Source of the DNA: Mangrovimonas sp. YM274
GTDB taxonomy: Bacteria; Bacteroidota; Bacteroidia; Flavobacteriales; Flavobacteriaceae
Length of the DNA stretch: 64,000 nt
Direction: 5' to 3'
Assembly: GCF_030908385.1 (NCBI RefSeq)
Contig: NZ_CP133091.1
Span: 1,446,501 to 1,510,500 of the forward strand
Positions 56,056 to 64,000 of the stretch are shown piece by piece. The notes under the pieces are model-generated. The model was given only the letters and a program-made list of their open reading frames with translations. It ran no database searches and was not told the DNA's origin. Each line of letters starts with the position of its first letter. Position 1 is the first letter of the stretch. The position numbers were made by a program, and so were the translations under genes.

Positions 56056-56087
56056 AAAAAAAGTTAAGCTATTTCGCTTAACTTTTT
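56056..56087 (-). terminator. Second copy of the AGTTAAGC hairpin, after the upstream tRNA-Lys
   Basis: AAAAAGTTAAGC pairs with GCTTAACTTTTT over TATTTC. On the minus strand it is followed by TTATT. It stands at the same distance from its tRNA-Lys as the copy at 55795-55827, so hairpin and tRNA appear to have been duplicated together. Confidence 0.8.
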
Positions 56088-56092
56088 ACTTG

Positions 56093-56165
56093 TGACCCGG
56101 CTGGGGCTCGAACCCAGGACCCTAACATTAAAAGTGTTATGCTCTACCAACTGAGCTACCGAGTC
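56093..56165 (-). tRNA. tRNA-Lys (anticodon TTT), second copy
   Basis: Identical to the tRNA-Lys at 55833-55905 except one D-arm base (AGTTGG instead of AGCTGG on the RNA strand). Same TTT anticodon. First of the three genes in transcription order, with a consensus promoter just upstream. Confidence 0.95.
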
Positions 56166-56182
56166 TTTTTGTAATGCGGGTG

Positions 56183-56212
56183 CAAAGATAGGATGATTTA
56201 TTTGTTTTCCAA
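56183..56212 (-). promoter_or_regulatory. Full Bacteroidota promoter of the tRNA cluster
   Basis: On the minus strand TTG (56210-56212) and TATCTTTG (56183-56190) are 19 bases apart and followed by C. The mature 5' end of the first tRNA-Lys is 17 bases downstream of the box. Confidence 0.8.
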
Positions 56213-56282
56213 ACCATTTTCAAAATAATTTTTTGTTTTTTTGCCTTAGAGATTCATATGCTTTTAGCAATCAATATATAAC

Positions 56283-56810
56283 ATGGAAAAAAAAATATTT
56301 TTAGTTGGGTACATGGGGTCAGGTAAAACCTCGGTTGGGGCCAAATTGGCGAAAATTTTAAAATGTGATTTTTTAGATTTGGATGTCTTTATTGAGGAAA
56401 AGGAGGGAATGACTGTTAGGGAACTATTCAAATTAAAAGGAGAGATTTATTTTAGAAGAGCCGAATCAAAATACCTTCAAGAAATTATTGACCAAAAAGA
56501 GATCAAGGTTATTTCGTTAGGAGGGGGGACGCCTTGTTATGGAAATAATATGGGAAGAATTTTATCGGCTTCCAATGCTAAAAGTGTGTATTTAAAGGCA
56601 TCCATTCCTACTTTAACCAAACGTTTATTTGAGGAGCGTATAAATAGGCCATTGATTGCACACTTGGATTCTGAAGAACTTTTAGTGGAGTTTATAGGAA
56701 AACATCTTTTTGAACGTTCACCTTATTATAGTCAAAGTGAGGTAACTGTTCTAACGGATGGCAAGAGCTTAGATGATATTATAAGTGAAATTTTGAGCGT
56801 GGAGCAATGA
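56283..56810 (+). CDS. aroK: Shikimate kinase
   Basis: 175 residues. Walker A YMGSGKTSVGAKLAKIL at the N-terminus; shikimate-binding DLDVFIEEKEGMTVRELFKLKGE and FRRAESKYL; GGGTPCYG and the lid-region arginine in EERINRPLI complete the active site. It phosphorylates shikimate with ATP in the aromatic amino acid pathway. No other aromatic pathway gene is nearby. Convergent with the PyrR-like gene, 10 bases apart. Confidence 0.95.
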   Translation: MEKKIFLVGYMGSGKTSVGAKLAKILKCDFLDLDVFIEEKEGMTVRELFKLKGEIYFRRAESKYLQEIIDQKEIKVISLGGGTPCYGNNMGRILSASNAKSVYLKASIPTLTKRLFEERINRPLIAHLDSEELLVEFIGKHLFERSPYYSQSEVTVLTDGKSLDDIISEILSVEQ

Positions 56811-56820
56811 AGCTTCTTGC

Positions 56821-57324
56821 TTATTGCAAGAAGGCTTCAAAGGTGTCTCCGTCTAGAATTACTTCTACATGTTCTTTAATAGAAGTAGAAAGTGAAATAC
56901 CTTTAAAATCGGCTTTCACAGGGTATTTTTTATGATTTCGGTTCACCAATACGGCTGTTTTAAATTGCTTTAAGGGAACATTTAAAAAATGCTTAACGCC
57001 ATAGATTAGGGTGCTGCCAGAGTTTAATACATCGTCAACCAATACAATAGATTTGTTTGTGTAGTCCTCTTGCTTTAATGAGGTTTTAACTTCTTCCAAA
57101 GGATGTTTTTTATCAACAATCACTTTGCACAATATGGTATTGATATCGGAAATGTTATCTAGAGAGGCTTTGAGTTTTTGTGCCAAAAGATACCCGTTGC
57201 TATCTATTCCGGCTAAAATGACCTCTTTTTCTGAAACGTTACTTTCATAAATTTGATAAGCAATACGACGGATTTTATGTTGGATTTCTTGGTGGTTTAG
57301 TATAGTGTTTTTTGTAACAGTCAT
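56821..57324 (-). CDS. PyrR-like phosphoribosyltransferase
   Basis: 167 residues. The PRPP-binding signature SIVLVDDVLNSGSTLIYGV and the start NHQEIQHKIRRIAYQIYESN follow type I PRTases of the PyrR/uracil PRTase group. PyrR in Bacillus binds pyr mRNA and has weak uracil PRTase activity; whether this one does is not visible, and Bacteroidota homologues are often annotated simply as phosphoribosyltransferase. A TATCTTTG box lies 18 bases upstream. Confidence 0.88.
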   Translation of the reverse strand: MTVTKNTILNHQEIQHKIRRIAYQIYESNVSEKEVILAGIDSNGYLLAQKLKASLDNISDINTILCKVIVDKKHPLEEVKTSLKQEDYTNKSIVLVDDVLNSGSTLIYGVKHFLNVPLKQFKTAVLVNRNHKKYPVKADFKGISLSTSIKEHVEVILDGDTFEAFLQ

Positions 57325-57341
57325 CGCTAATGTTGTTTTGT

Positions 57342-57349
57342 CAAAGATA
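57342..57349 (-). promoter_or_regulatory. -7 element of the PyrR-like gene
   Basis: Minus strand TATCTTTG matches TAnnTTTG, 17 bases before the ATG at 57324. It lies between the end of the S4 gene and this gene, so the two may be separate units. Confidence 0.45.
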
Positions 57350-57375
57350 AAGGAGAAAATTCAATAATGTTCTAT

Positions 57376-57750
57376 TCAGTCATCATTTTCACCATAATAG
57401 CCTTCAAGATCACGACGGTCTTTTTTGGTAGGTCGGCCGGTTCCTTTTTTTCTATAGTAATCTTGAGAGTATTTTAAAAGTTCCTTGGCTTCAAACTCTT
57501 CTTTTGGAGTTAAATCGGTTCGGTATATATCGACAAGTTTTGCACCAACACGATTAGGAGGCACGTCGTTGACCTTAATTTTATAATTGATTTGATCTTT
57601 GCGTAATTCTATTGTGTCCGATATAAAAACTTCCCTGCTTGGTTTGGCTACTTGTTCATTTATTTTTACATGGCCCTTTTTGCAGGCTTCTGTTGCAATA
57701 CTCCTTGTTTTATAGTATCTCACACACCAAAGAAATTTGTCAACTCTCAT
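57376..57750 (-). CDS. hslR: S4-domain RNA-binding protein, Hsp15-like
   Basis: 124 residues. The first 60 (MRVDKFLWCVRYYKTRSIATEACKKGHVKIN) form an S4 domain, the rest a basic C-terminal arm (KKGTGRPTKKDRRDLEG). Hsp15 binds stalled 50S subunits carrying peptidyl-tRNA; length and layout fit. Cytoplasmic. Upstream of the PyrR-like gene on the same strand, 51 bases away. Confidence 0.9.
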   Translation of the reverse strand: MRVDKFLWCVRYYKTRSIATEACKKGHVKINEQVAKPSREVFISDTIELRKDQINYKIKVNDVPPNRVGAKLVDIYRTDLTPKEEFEAKELLKYSQDYYRKKGTGRPTKKDRRDLEGYYGENDD

Positions 57751-57940
57751 ATTAAAATTATAAAATCTACGTTAATCTTTTTGTACAAAAGTATTATAAT
57801 ATTGTATCTTGCGCACTTAAAATTACGCATTATTGTTGTGTTCTGCCTAACAGTGTGCAATATAGAAAAGGAAAATTAGTTAACTACGTATTAAGCTTTC
57901 AAAACTACAGGTTTGAAGGATTAAGGTTAAAAAAAAGCAT

Positions 57941-58873
57941 ATGAAATTAAAAAATTACCATGTAATATTGCTGGGAGTGATTTTGTCCTTTGTGTCTTGT
58001 AATAAGGATGATGACGGAACGACCTCGATTCCAGAAAGAGACCGAGAGGAACAACAATTGACCGATAAGGATTCTTTAATGGGGTATTTTGAAACTCATT
58101 ATTATAACGCTTCTACTTTTGCAACTCCTGGTAATTTTTCATTGTCAGATTTGATAATAACCGAATTACCAACGGATGAAGATGGGAATTATTTAGAGCT
58201 ACCGGATCCAGAGAACAATACTTTGTTAATTGATGCTGTAGAAACCCATTTAACCACCTACCAGGAAACCGAATACGAATACTATATTTTAAGGTTGAAT
58301 CAAGGAGGAGGTGATATGCCTCACTTTTCAGACAGCGTATTGGCCAACTATTCTGGGAATACAATGGATGGAGAAGTATTTGATAGTACTGTAAATGCCG
58401 ATTCGGATTTTGATTTACTTAGTGTAATACCTGGGTGGAGGGAAGTGTTGCCTCAATTTAGTGCCGCAACTTCATTTGTTGAAAATGGAGATGGAACGGT
58501 AACGTATGAAGGCTATGGTTTTGGAGCCATGTTTTTGCCTTCAGGTTTAGGATATTTTTCTTCGGCACAAAGCGGAATACCTTCATATTCCAATTTAATA
58601 TTCAAGTTTGAATTGTATCAAACGGAAGTTAATGATCATGACAGTGATGGGGTGCCATCGTATTTGGAAGATTTGGATGGAGATAAGGATTTATATAATG
58701 ATGATACCGACGGTGATGAAGTTCCAAACTTTTTGGATGTGGATGATGATGGTGATGATGTATTAACAAAGCATGAGGATTTAAATAATGATGGTGACCC
58801 AACTAACGATTTAAATAGTGAAGGAGTTCCTCTTTATTTAGATGAAAACTCCACTGAATCTAATCAAGATTAG
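57941..58873 (+). CDS. FKBP-type peptidyl-prolyl isomerase lipoprotein with calcium-repeat tail
   Basis: 310 residues. LGVILSFVSCNKDDD has lipobox VSC. The middle (about 125-235) follows the FKBP pattern: DSVLANYSGNTMDGEVFDST, IPGWREVLPQ, FGAMFLPSGLGYF, YSNLIFKFEL; the last is the usual end of the domain. About 70 acidic residues follow with thrombospondin-type-3-like repeats (DHDSDGVPSYLED, DTDGDEVPNFLDVDDDGDD) expected to bind calcium. FKBP-type lipoproteins such as GldI serve gliding and secretion in this group; this is not GldI itself as far as I can tell. Confidence 0.88.
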   Translation: MKLKNYHVILLGVILSFVSCNKDDDGTTSIPERDREEQQLTDKDSLMGYFETHYYNASTFATPGNFSLSDLIITELPTDEDGNYLELPDPENNTLLIDAVETHLTTYQETEYEYYILRLNQGGGDMPHFSDSVLANYSGNTMDGEVFDSTVNADSDFDLLSVIPGWREVLPQFSAATSFVENGDGTVTYEGYGFGAMFLPSGLGYFSSAQSGIPSYSNLIFKFELYQTEVNDHDSDGVPSYLEDLDGDKDLYNDDTDGDEVPNFLDVDDDGDDVLTKHEDLNNDGDPTNDLNSEGVPLYLDENSTESNQD

Positions 58874-58892
58874 ATTTAGTTTATTTTATATT

Positions 58893-58932
58893 AAAAAAAG
58901 AGCCGCTATTAATAACTAGCGGCTCTTTTTTT
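58893..58932. terminator. Bidirectional terminator between the FKBP and T9SS genes
   Basis: AAAAAAAGAGCCGCTA pairs with TAGCGGCTCTTTTTTT over an eight-base loop. It serves the plus-strand FKBP gene and the minus-strand gene ending at 58949. Confidence 0.92.
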
Positions 58933-58948
58933 GTGTCTATTTTAAGGA

Positions 58949-59767
58949 TTATTTCAGGCTATTAAGAGCTATTTGCTTTGTGTAGGTACCCTTTGAACTT
59001 TCAATAACAATTAAATATGTTTGATTTACTGTTTTTGTAAATGGAATGTCGGCTTCATTTGTATTTATATTTAATTTATTTAAGATTCTTTGTCCAGCCA
59101 TATTGTAGATAGAAACATGTTCTATTGTGTTGCCTTGAGAAGTCTTGATTTGTAATTTTTGTGAATATTGCGAATAGGTTATTTGGGCGGGTTCAATTTG
59201 GTTGTTTTTTAATCCTAAAGTGCCATTTGAACTATTTACGAACGTAATTTCATTAATATTATTGGAAAAGGTAATGTAGTATCTGTCCAAATGATCTCCA
59301 CTAGTTAATTGTTTTGAATAATTAGCATCGTTAATTTGTGTAAAAGTATTTAGTATAGAGTCGTAAATGTATACATTAATTTCGGTATCAAAATTTTCTA
59401 GATTGTTCAAAGCTATTTCTATTTCACCTGAATTATCCAAAAACATGGCAAGTGGATAGGACTTTGTGGCATTAAAAGCACCAACACCTTGAACCTCATA
59501 ATTTTGATTGTTAATTCGCCAGTTTAAGTCATCTGGTAAATTCTCGATATTGGGAGCGTCGTAACCATAATCAATGCCATCCGTTGCAGAATTGTCTGAG
59601 GTAAATGCCAATAATAAATGTCGAGTGTATCCAAGAGGCGTTACAAAATCAATGCGTACTCTTTGAATTGTACTGTTAGTAGATTGCGTGGTGTTATTGT
59701 CTGCTATTGCAAAATTAAAAGCACATAGCACTGAGATTAGCGAAAGTAGAGTGGTTAGTTTTTTCAT
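58949..59767 (-). CDS. Secreted T9SS type A protein, free-standing paralogue of the neighbour's C-terminal module
   Basis: 272 residues. Signal MKKLTTLLSLISVLCAFNFA. The body aligns throughout with the last 230 residues of the protein ending at 59935: RVRIDFVTPLGYTRHLLLAFTSD / GYDAPN, VQGVGAFNATKSYPLAMFLD, ETEINVYIYDSI, DRYYITFS, then a type A sorting domain (HVSIYNMAGQRILNKLN, PFTKTVNQTYLIVIESSKGTYTKQIAL). So it is probably a truncated duplicate. No function known; secreted by T9SS and anchored or released after sorting. Confidence 0.88.
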   Translation of the reverse strand: MKKLTTLLSLISVLCAFNFAIADNNTTQSTNSTIQRVRIDFVTPLGYTRHLLLAFTSDNSATDGIDYGYDAPNIENLPDDLNWRINNQNYEVQGVGAFNATKSYPLAMFLDNSGEIEIALNNLENFDTEINVYIYDSILNTFTQINDANYSKQLTSGDHLDRYYITFSNNINEITFVNSSNGTLGLKNNQIEPAQITYSQYSQKLQIKTSQGNTIEHVSIYNMAGQRILNKLNINTNEADIPFTKTVNQTYLIVIESSKGTYTKQIALNSLK

Positions 59768-59889
59768 TTTATTGGGGTAAAATAATTATGCTTTGTTTTG
59801 TACGATAATATGTGGAGACATGTAGAATAACTGTATTTAAAATAAAAAAATTGGATAGAATGTATGTTTAATACCGTATTATAGGGAAT

Positions 59890-59919
59890 AAAAAAAGCAG
59901 CCCTTTAGGCTGCTTTTTT
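59890..59919 (-). terminator. Terminator of the giant T9SS gene
   Basis: AAAAAAGCAGCC pairs with GGCTGCTTTTTT over CTTTA. On the minus strand the stem is followed by TTTTTTT and lies 15 bases after the stop at 59935. Confidence 0.9.
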
Positions 59920-59934
59920 GTAGGTAAATTGTTT

Positions 59935-62900
59935 TTAATTGAGTTTAATAACAATTTTTTTGTTGATTGCTCCCTTGTCTGTAACTACTTTAATAATGTA
60001 GTTACCATCAGCAATCTTTTTTACAGGAATTTTAAATTCACTTGAAATAGTTGTGTTTGTAGCATTCCAAGATTTTACTTTCTGGCCAATAATGTTAGTA
60101 AGATATACTTGTTTTACATTCAGGTGCTCTTGTGTTTTGATGTAAATCTCTTCACTACTGTTGAGGTAGTTTATAACGATGTTTTGTAGGTTCTTGTTAT
60201 TTACAGTAAGAGTGTCATCTGCTTCAAATGTAATGTAGAATCTATTTTCATAGGTTCCTGTATCCAATTGTATTTCAAAAGCATTTTGATTTATCTGTGT
60301 ATAAATGCCTGTTACGGAGTCAAAAACAAACACATTAGTTTCTTGTTCAAAGTTCTCTTGCTCACGTAACACTATTTTGAGGTTTCCACTTTGAGCCATT
60401 ACCACATTTAAAGGGTATTGTTTGGAGGAATCAAAAGCGCCTACTCCTTGGATGATATAATTCTCTCCGGAAATGTTCCATGAAACGTCGGTGCTAAAGG
60501 AGTCCTTGTTCTTGGCGTCATACCCAAAATCAAAATTATCACTAGCCTCATTATTGTCAACAAACCCAAGCAATAAATTTCTCACTATATTATTGGGTGT
60601 TGAGGCGCTCAATCGGATCCGTTTAATTTCATTTTGAGACTCTTCCTGTTCTTGGTTTTGATCGGTGTTGGCGGTTCTCATGAATGTGGATGTTCCAGAG
60701 CCGGTTTCTCTTTTGAACACTCTTTGGTCATTTTCAAATTTAATTTGCCCTCCTGTTCCTGGTTGAGATGCGTGTACTACAAATCCTTGACCAACAGGTA
60801 TGTATTGACCGGGTGTTACATTTGAAAATCCTTCGCCACTGCCTTGATAGCCGTCTTCAGTAATTGGTGGGGCCGAAGGAATTTCTCCCCCCGTTAAATT
60901 GTAGACAGCGAAGCCGCCTTCATATTCGGAAACATTATGCGAATTGTTGGAGGCATAATGAACCCAAAAATAGAGGGCGCCATCAAAAGCACTTGAAGTT
61001 TCAGGGTTTGCAGCGGAGTTGTAATCGGAATTGGCAATACTGTTTGGAATATTGTCCTTGATAAATTCATCAGCATCAAGAGCACTTGGATAGGGATTTC
61101 CAATTAGAAATTCTTCCCCATTGCTAAATTCTGTAGAGCTGTTTTGAATAGTACCATTGTGAGGTTTACCTTTGAATACATAATTCTGATAGGCTCCACT
61201 AGCTCCACTTCCTTTCATGGTATAACCATTACCGGTAGGTATACTGCCATAACTAGCCATATGATTCCATTGTAAATAGGTGTTGGAAACTGCATTGTAA
61301 GTATAGATCCAACGATTGGTAATGGATAATGGCGGTCCAGGGTTAGAATTGTGGCCTTCAATCCAATTTATAGTCTGAGGTGAGGCTGCATTGGTACCGT
61401 CCATTAAAACATCAGCAACGGTATAATCTGTATTGTTTGCTGTTGTATTCTGAGGACTCACAGGGCTACTCCAATAATTATAGTTATAGAGATTACTAGT
61501 CCCTTGTTGGTCTCTTTCGATATATCCTCCACTGGAGAGATCCAATTCGCTGTCATTCAATTGGTCTATGTTGTATCGCTTTTGAATCAATTGGGATTCA
61601 CCTACTAAATCTATTTGTCCGTTTAATTTAAGATAATGGGTGATCCAAAGTCCATGGCCATCGTTGGTTTCGTCCTCAGCCCCGGTTCCCGTTATAGTCA
61701 GCTCATTGGAATCCACTAATAAGCCTAAAAGGGTAACGTCTTGAGCATCACTAGTCACATCATGCGTTGTTTCAACAATATTCCAATCAATCATGGTGCC
61801 GTTAATACCTGGGCTATTAGGATGATCCCAAACAGGATAATTGGTCCAAGGTGAAGCTGATGTATTATCATTATTCCAATCCCCAGTTTGAACAGTTGTA
61901 TAAGGGAGTGGAGCGGTTTCTTGTTGGTTGGAGGTAATATTTTTTAAGCGACCATTCGCTCCTAAGGCAAAATTTGGTGATAGGTTACCACAAGCAATAT
62001 CCATACGGTAATAGCCTTCTAGATTAGACCATAACAACGGATTGTCATCAATCCCATCTTGATTAGCATCTGGACCGTTTATTTTTGTACCTAAAACCAC
62101 ACCTCCAACATCCGAACCTAAAGGCTCGATTTCTTGGTTCATCATTTGTCTAATGTGTTCAATTGACAAGGCTTTGTTCCAAATACGCAATTCATCTATC
62201 CAGCCATTAAAGTGATTGGTAGGAACTGTGGAAGAGGCTTGGGCCATGGCCCCTAAAATAGCTTTGTAATTATTGTTTGAAGGCTGACCGCCACCTCCAA
62301 CTTTTATTAATATACCATCAATATAAAGTCTATATTGATTACCTGCTCGAGTTAATGCTAGATGATACCATCTAGATGTGTCTAGGGTATAGGGAGAAGA
62401 ATTTAAGAATCCACTTTGATTCCAACGAAATTCTACAATACCAGAATTGTTTATTCGTAAATCGTATCCATGCGCCCCACCAGTGAAGTTAGCGTCTCTT
62501 TTAGAGAAGATAGATTGAATTCCTCCTATTGTTTCAGGTTTCACCCATACTTCAATGCTAAAATCACCACTATCTAAATCATAATTATTTTTTCCGAAAT
62601 CTACATAATCGTCTCCACCATCAAAATCAACCAAATCACAATTTATAATTTCAATGGTCATATCACTCGAACAGCCATTAACCGTCCAAGTTAAGGTATA
62701 TGTGCCAGCATCTCCTGTAAATATTGCGTCAGGATCATTGATATCAGAAATTGAGAAATTACCACCACAGGTACTACTTTCAGTAATGGCCCATTCCCCT
62801 GCAATCTCTGTATCATCTATAGCTCCTTCATCATCACAGGTTAAACAATTGTTGGGGAGTGTAAAGGCTCCCTTAGCGGCATTTTCAGAGGCCGTCAATC

Positions 62901-64000
62901 TATTGTCATAGGCATTCAGCTGAACGGTATCTTGGCCACATTCTGCAGGGGTAAACGTAATATCTTCACCAGCATATGCATAGGATACTTTTATTTCAAC
63001 TAAATCGGTACCTTCTTCGTCGTAGGATCTACAACCATTAATCAATGCTGTTGCGCCATAATTATGGCGTCCTGGAACCTCAGGAACAAAGGAAATAGGT
63101 ACTTGGGTTTGGCCAGTTACAATTGGGGCTTCACTAGGGTCTCCTATACCATCAGTCCATTCCAATTCTGTATCCACAAAGACCTCTTGATAAACAAAAA
63201 TGTTGTCCATGGCCCAGGCACTTTGGTCAGTAGTACCGGTAAAAGACCATCTAATCCTTACATTGCTCTCGCCTATATAGGCATCAAGAGGAATAGAAGT
63301 GTTATCTGTTTGGAAGTTGTATTCAGTTGGAGTTGACCCGGCCACAGATTCTGCAGTTCCTGCTGTGTACCAATCTACGTCACCAGTTCCTGGAGCATGC
63401 ATTAGTACTAGTGTGGAATAGTTTACACCTCCATCGGTAGATATTTCAATAATGGCATAATCTTGATCAGAAAAATAGTATGCTTGATCAAAATCCAAAC
63501 TTGCGCCTTCCACATCGGATAAATCCATAATAGGAGTCTCTAGAGTTGTTGGAGTGGCTCCATTATATTGATTAGAACTGAAATCGCCATAAGCTATGGT
63601 GTATTTTCCTTCGTTCGAACAGTAAACAATATTGCCGTTTGTTTGATTGTTACAGGTTTTTGCGGACCAATTCCGTGGTTTAGTTGCACTTCCTCCAGCT
63701 GTAAATCCACCTGTCTCGCCATCAACCAACCAGCCATCGGGATCTTGGGTATTTAGCTGACCTTGATTGAAATCTCCCGGAGGATAGTCAGGAAATGCCT
63801 CTTCCGTCGCTACGTAATTACTTGTTGCTAGTAGATTGACATCATCTCCTAAGCAATAGTTGGTATCGGCATCTAAATTTTCAATTGTGGGAGCAGATCC
63901 AGGAGGTAAAGATCTAACATAAAACAGACTAGAATACACGCTGCAATTTTCTACTTGAATTAAAACCCTGTAATAGGTAGACTCCAATTCGCCAATTGCG
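59935..64000 (-). CDS. Giant multidomain surface protein with LamG domain and T9SS type A sorting domain (5' end missing)
   Basis: At least 1354 residues; the frame stays open to the right edge, so the N-terminus lies outside. Visible parts in order: Ig-like segments (VEIKVSYAYAGEDITF), a MAM-like or lectin-like segment (ASLDFDQAYYFSDQDYAIIEIS), a LamG/concanavalin domain (DFDGGDDYVDFGKNNYDLDS, FSIEVWVKPETIGG, LYIDGILIKVGG, WIDELRIWNKALS), a beta domain, and the C-terminal module shared with the gene at 58949 ending in ITNIIGQKVKSW-type type A sorting sequence. Likely a surface adhesin. Own terminator. Confidence 0.9.
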   Translation of the reverse strand, partial: AIGELESTYYRVLIQVENCSVYSSLFYVRSLPPGSAPTIENLDADTNYCLGDDVNLLATSNYVATEEAFPDYPPGDFNQGQLNTQDPDGWLVDGETGGFTAGGSATKPRNWSAKTCNNQTNGNIVYCSNEGKYTIAYGDFSSNQYNGATPTTLETPIMDLSDVEGASLDFDQAYYFSDQDYAIIEISTDGGVNYSTLVLMHAPGTGDVDWYTAGTAESVAGSTPTEYNFQTDNTSIPLDAYIGESNVRIRWSFTGTTDQSAWAMDNIFVYQEVFVDTELEWTDGIGDPSEAPIVTGQTQVPISFVPEVPGRHNYGATALINGCRSYDEEGTDLVEIKVSYAYAGEDITFTPAECGQDTVQLNAYDNRLTASENAAKGAFTLPNNCLTCDDEGAIDDTEIAGEWAITESSTCGGNFSISDINDPDAIFTGDAGTYTLTWTVNGCSSDMTIEIINCDLVDFDGGDDYVDFGKNNYDLDSGDFSIEVWVKPETIGGIQSIFSKRDANFTGGAHGYDLRINNSGIVEFRWNQSGFLNSSPYTLDTSRWYHLALTRAGNQYRLYIDGILIKVGGGGQPSNNNYKAILGAMAQASSTVPTNHFNGWIDELRIWNKALSIEHIRQMMNQEIEPLGSDVGGVVLGTKINGPDANQDGIDDNPLLWSNLEGYYRMDIACGNLSPNFALGANGRLKNITSNQQETAPLPYTTVQTGDWNNDNTSASPWTNYPVWDHPNSPGINGTMIDWNIVETTHDVTSDAQDVTLLGLLVDSNELTITGTGAEDETNDGHGLWITHYLKLNGQIDLVGESQLIQKRYNIDQLNDSELDLSSGGYIERDQQGTSNLYNYNYWSSPVSPQNTTANNTDYTVADVLMDGTNAASPQTINWIEGHNSNPGPPLSITNRWIYTYNAVSNTYLQWNHMASYGSIPTGNGYTMKGSGASGAYQNYVFKGKPHNGTIQNSSTEFSNGEEFLIGNPYPSALDADEFIKDNIPNSIANSDYNSAANPETSSAFDGALYFWVHYASNNSHNVSEYEGGFAVYNLTGGEIPSAPPITEDGYQGSGEGFSNVTPGQYIPVGQGFVVHASQPGTGGQIKFENDQRVFKRETGSGTSTFMRTANTDQNQEQEESQNEIKRIRLSASTPNNIVRNLLLGFVDNNEASDNFDFGYDAKNKDSFSTDVSWNISGENYIIQGVGAFDSSKQYPLNVVMAQSGNLKIVLREQENFEQETNVFVFDSVTGIYTQINQNAFEIQLDTGTYENRFYITFEADDTLTVNNKNLQNIVINYLNSSEEIYIKTQEHLNVKQVYLTNIIGQKVKSWNATNTTISSEFKIPVKKIADGNYIIKVVTDKGAINKKIVIKLN

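Overview
The window is an AT-rich chromosomal segment of a member of the Bacteroidota, almost certainly a (probably marine) Flavobacteriaceae species. Several independent signs agree: many sites match the Bacteroidota promoter form TTG-N(17-23)-TAnnTTTG with few Shine-Dalgarno sequences; there are type IX secretion (T9SS) sorting domains of both type A and type B; NusB is of the long form and sits with DUF1573 and YajC; and DUF3276, DUF3570, DUF4266, DUF4856, DUF6090 and HTTM proteins are present. No insertion sequence, prophage, integrase, CRISPR array or rRNA operon is visible. This is mostly core genome with a few accessory surface and redox loci.

Layout. 1-9.2 kb: start of purB with a HEAT-like neighbour, a haem-binding protein coupled to a glycosyltransferase, a large C-type-lectin T9SS type B protein, a DUF6090 protein, a beta-helix T9SS type A protein and a DinB-like protein. 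9.2-17.4 kb: a lone GH2 glycosidase, a peroxiredoxin-like protein, a CsaA-like tRNA-binding protein coupled to a BASS transporter and an acyltransferase, a DUF3276 PUR protein and an MsbA-like ABC exporter. 17.5-25.2 kb: leucine dehydrogenase, nusB-DUF1573-yajC, a DUF1801/YdeI protein, pepT, pyrD-lysE and an HMG-CoA-lyase-like enzyme; this includes branched-chain amino acid catabolism.

25.3-34.8 kb is the most unusual part. A DUF4856 lipoprotein, an imelysin lipoprotein, an HTTM membrane protein and a FecA-like TonB receptor are followed by a second tight operon of a periplasmic thioredoxin, ApbE (FAD:protein FMN transferase), a 70-residue DUF4266 lipoprotein ending in GGGCGCN, and a DUF3570 outer-membrane barrel. 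Together they look like a metal or cofactor uptake and envelope redox locus whose chemistry cannot be read from the sequence.

34.8-49.5 kb: an unknown secreted protein, guaB, an NDH-2 dehydrogenase, small orphan proteins, an M1 aminopeptidase, and an envelope chaperone operon (two SurA-like parvulins around a lipoprotein that has kept the chaperone part but shows no parvulin domain) ending in a MoxR ATPase. 49.5-55.2 kb: a 445-bp gene-poor stretch, then acnB and a second, AcnA/mitochondrial-type aconitase in tandem. 55.2-64 kb: a TlpA-like thioredoxin, a tRNA cluster Lys(TTT)-Leu(GAG)-Lys(TTT) with duplicated hairpin-plus-tRNA units, shikimate kinase, a PyrR-like phosphoribosyltransferase, an Hsp15-like S4 protein, an FKBP-type lipoprotein with a calcium-repeat tail, and two T9SS type A proteins. 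The smaller of these is a free-standing paralogue of the C-terminal module of the giant one that runs off the right edge.
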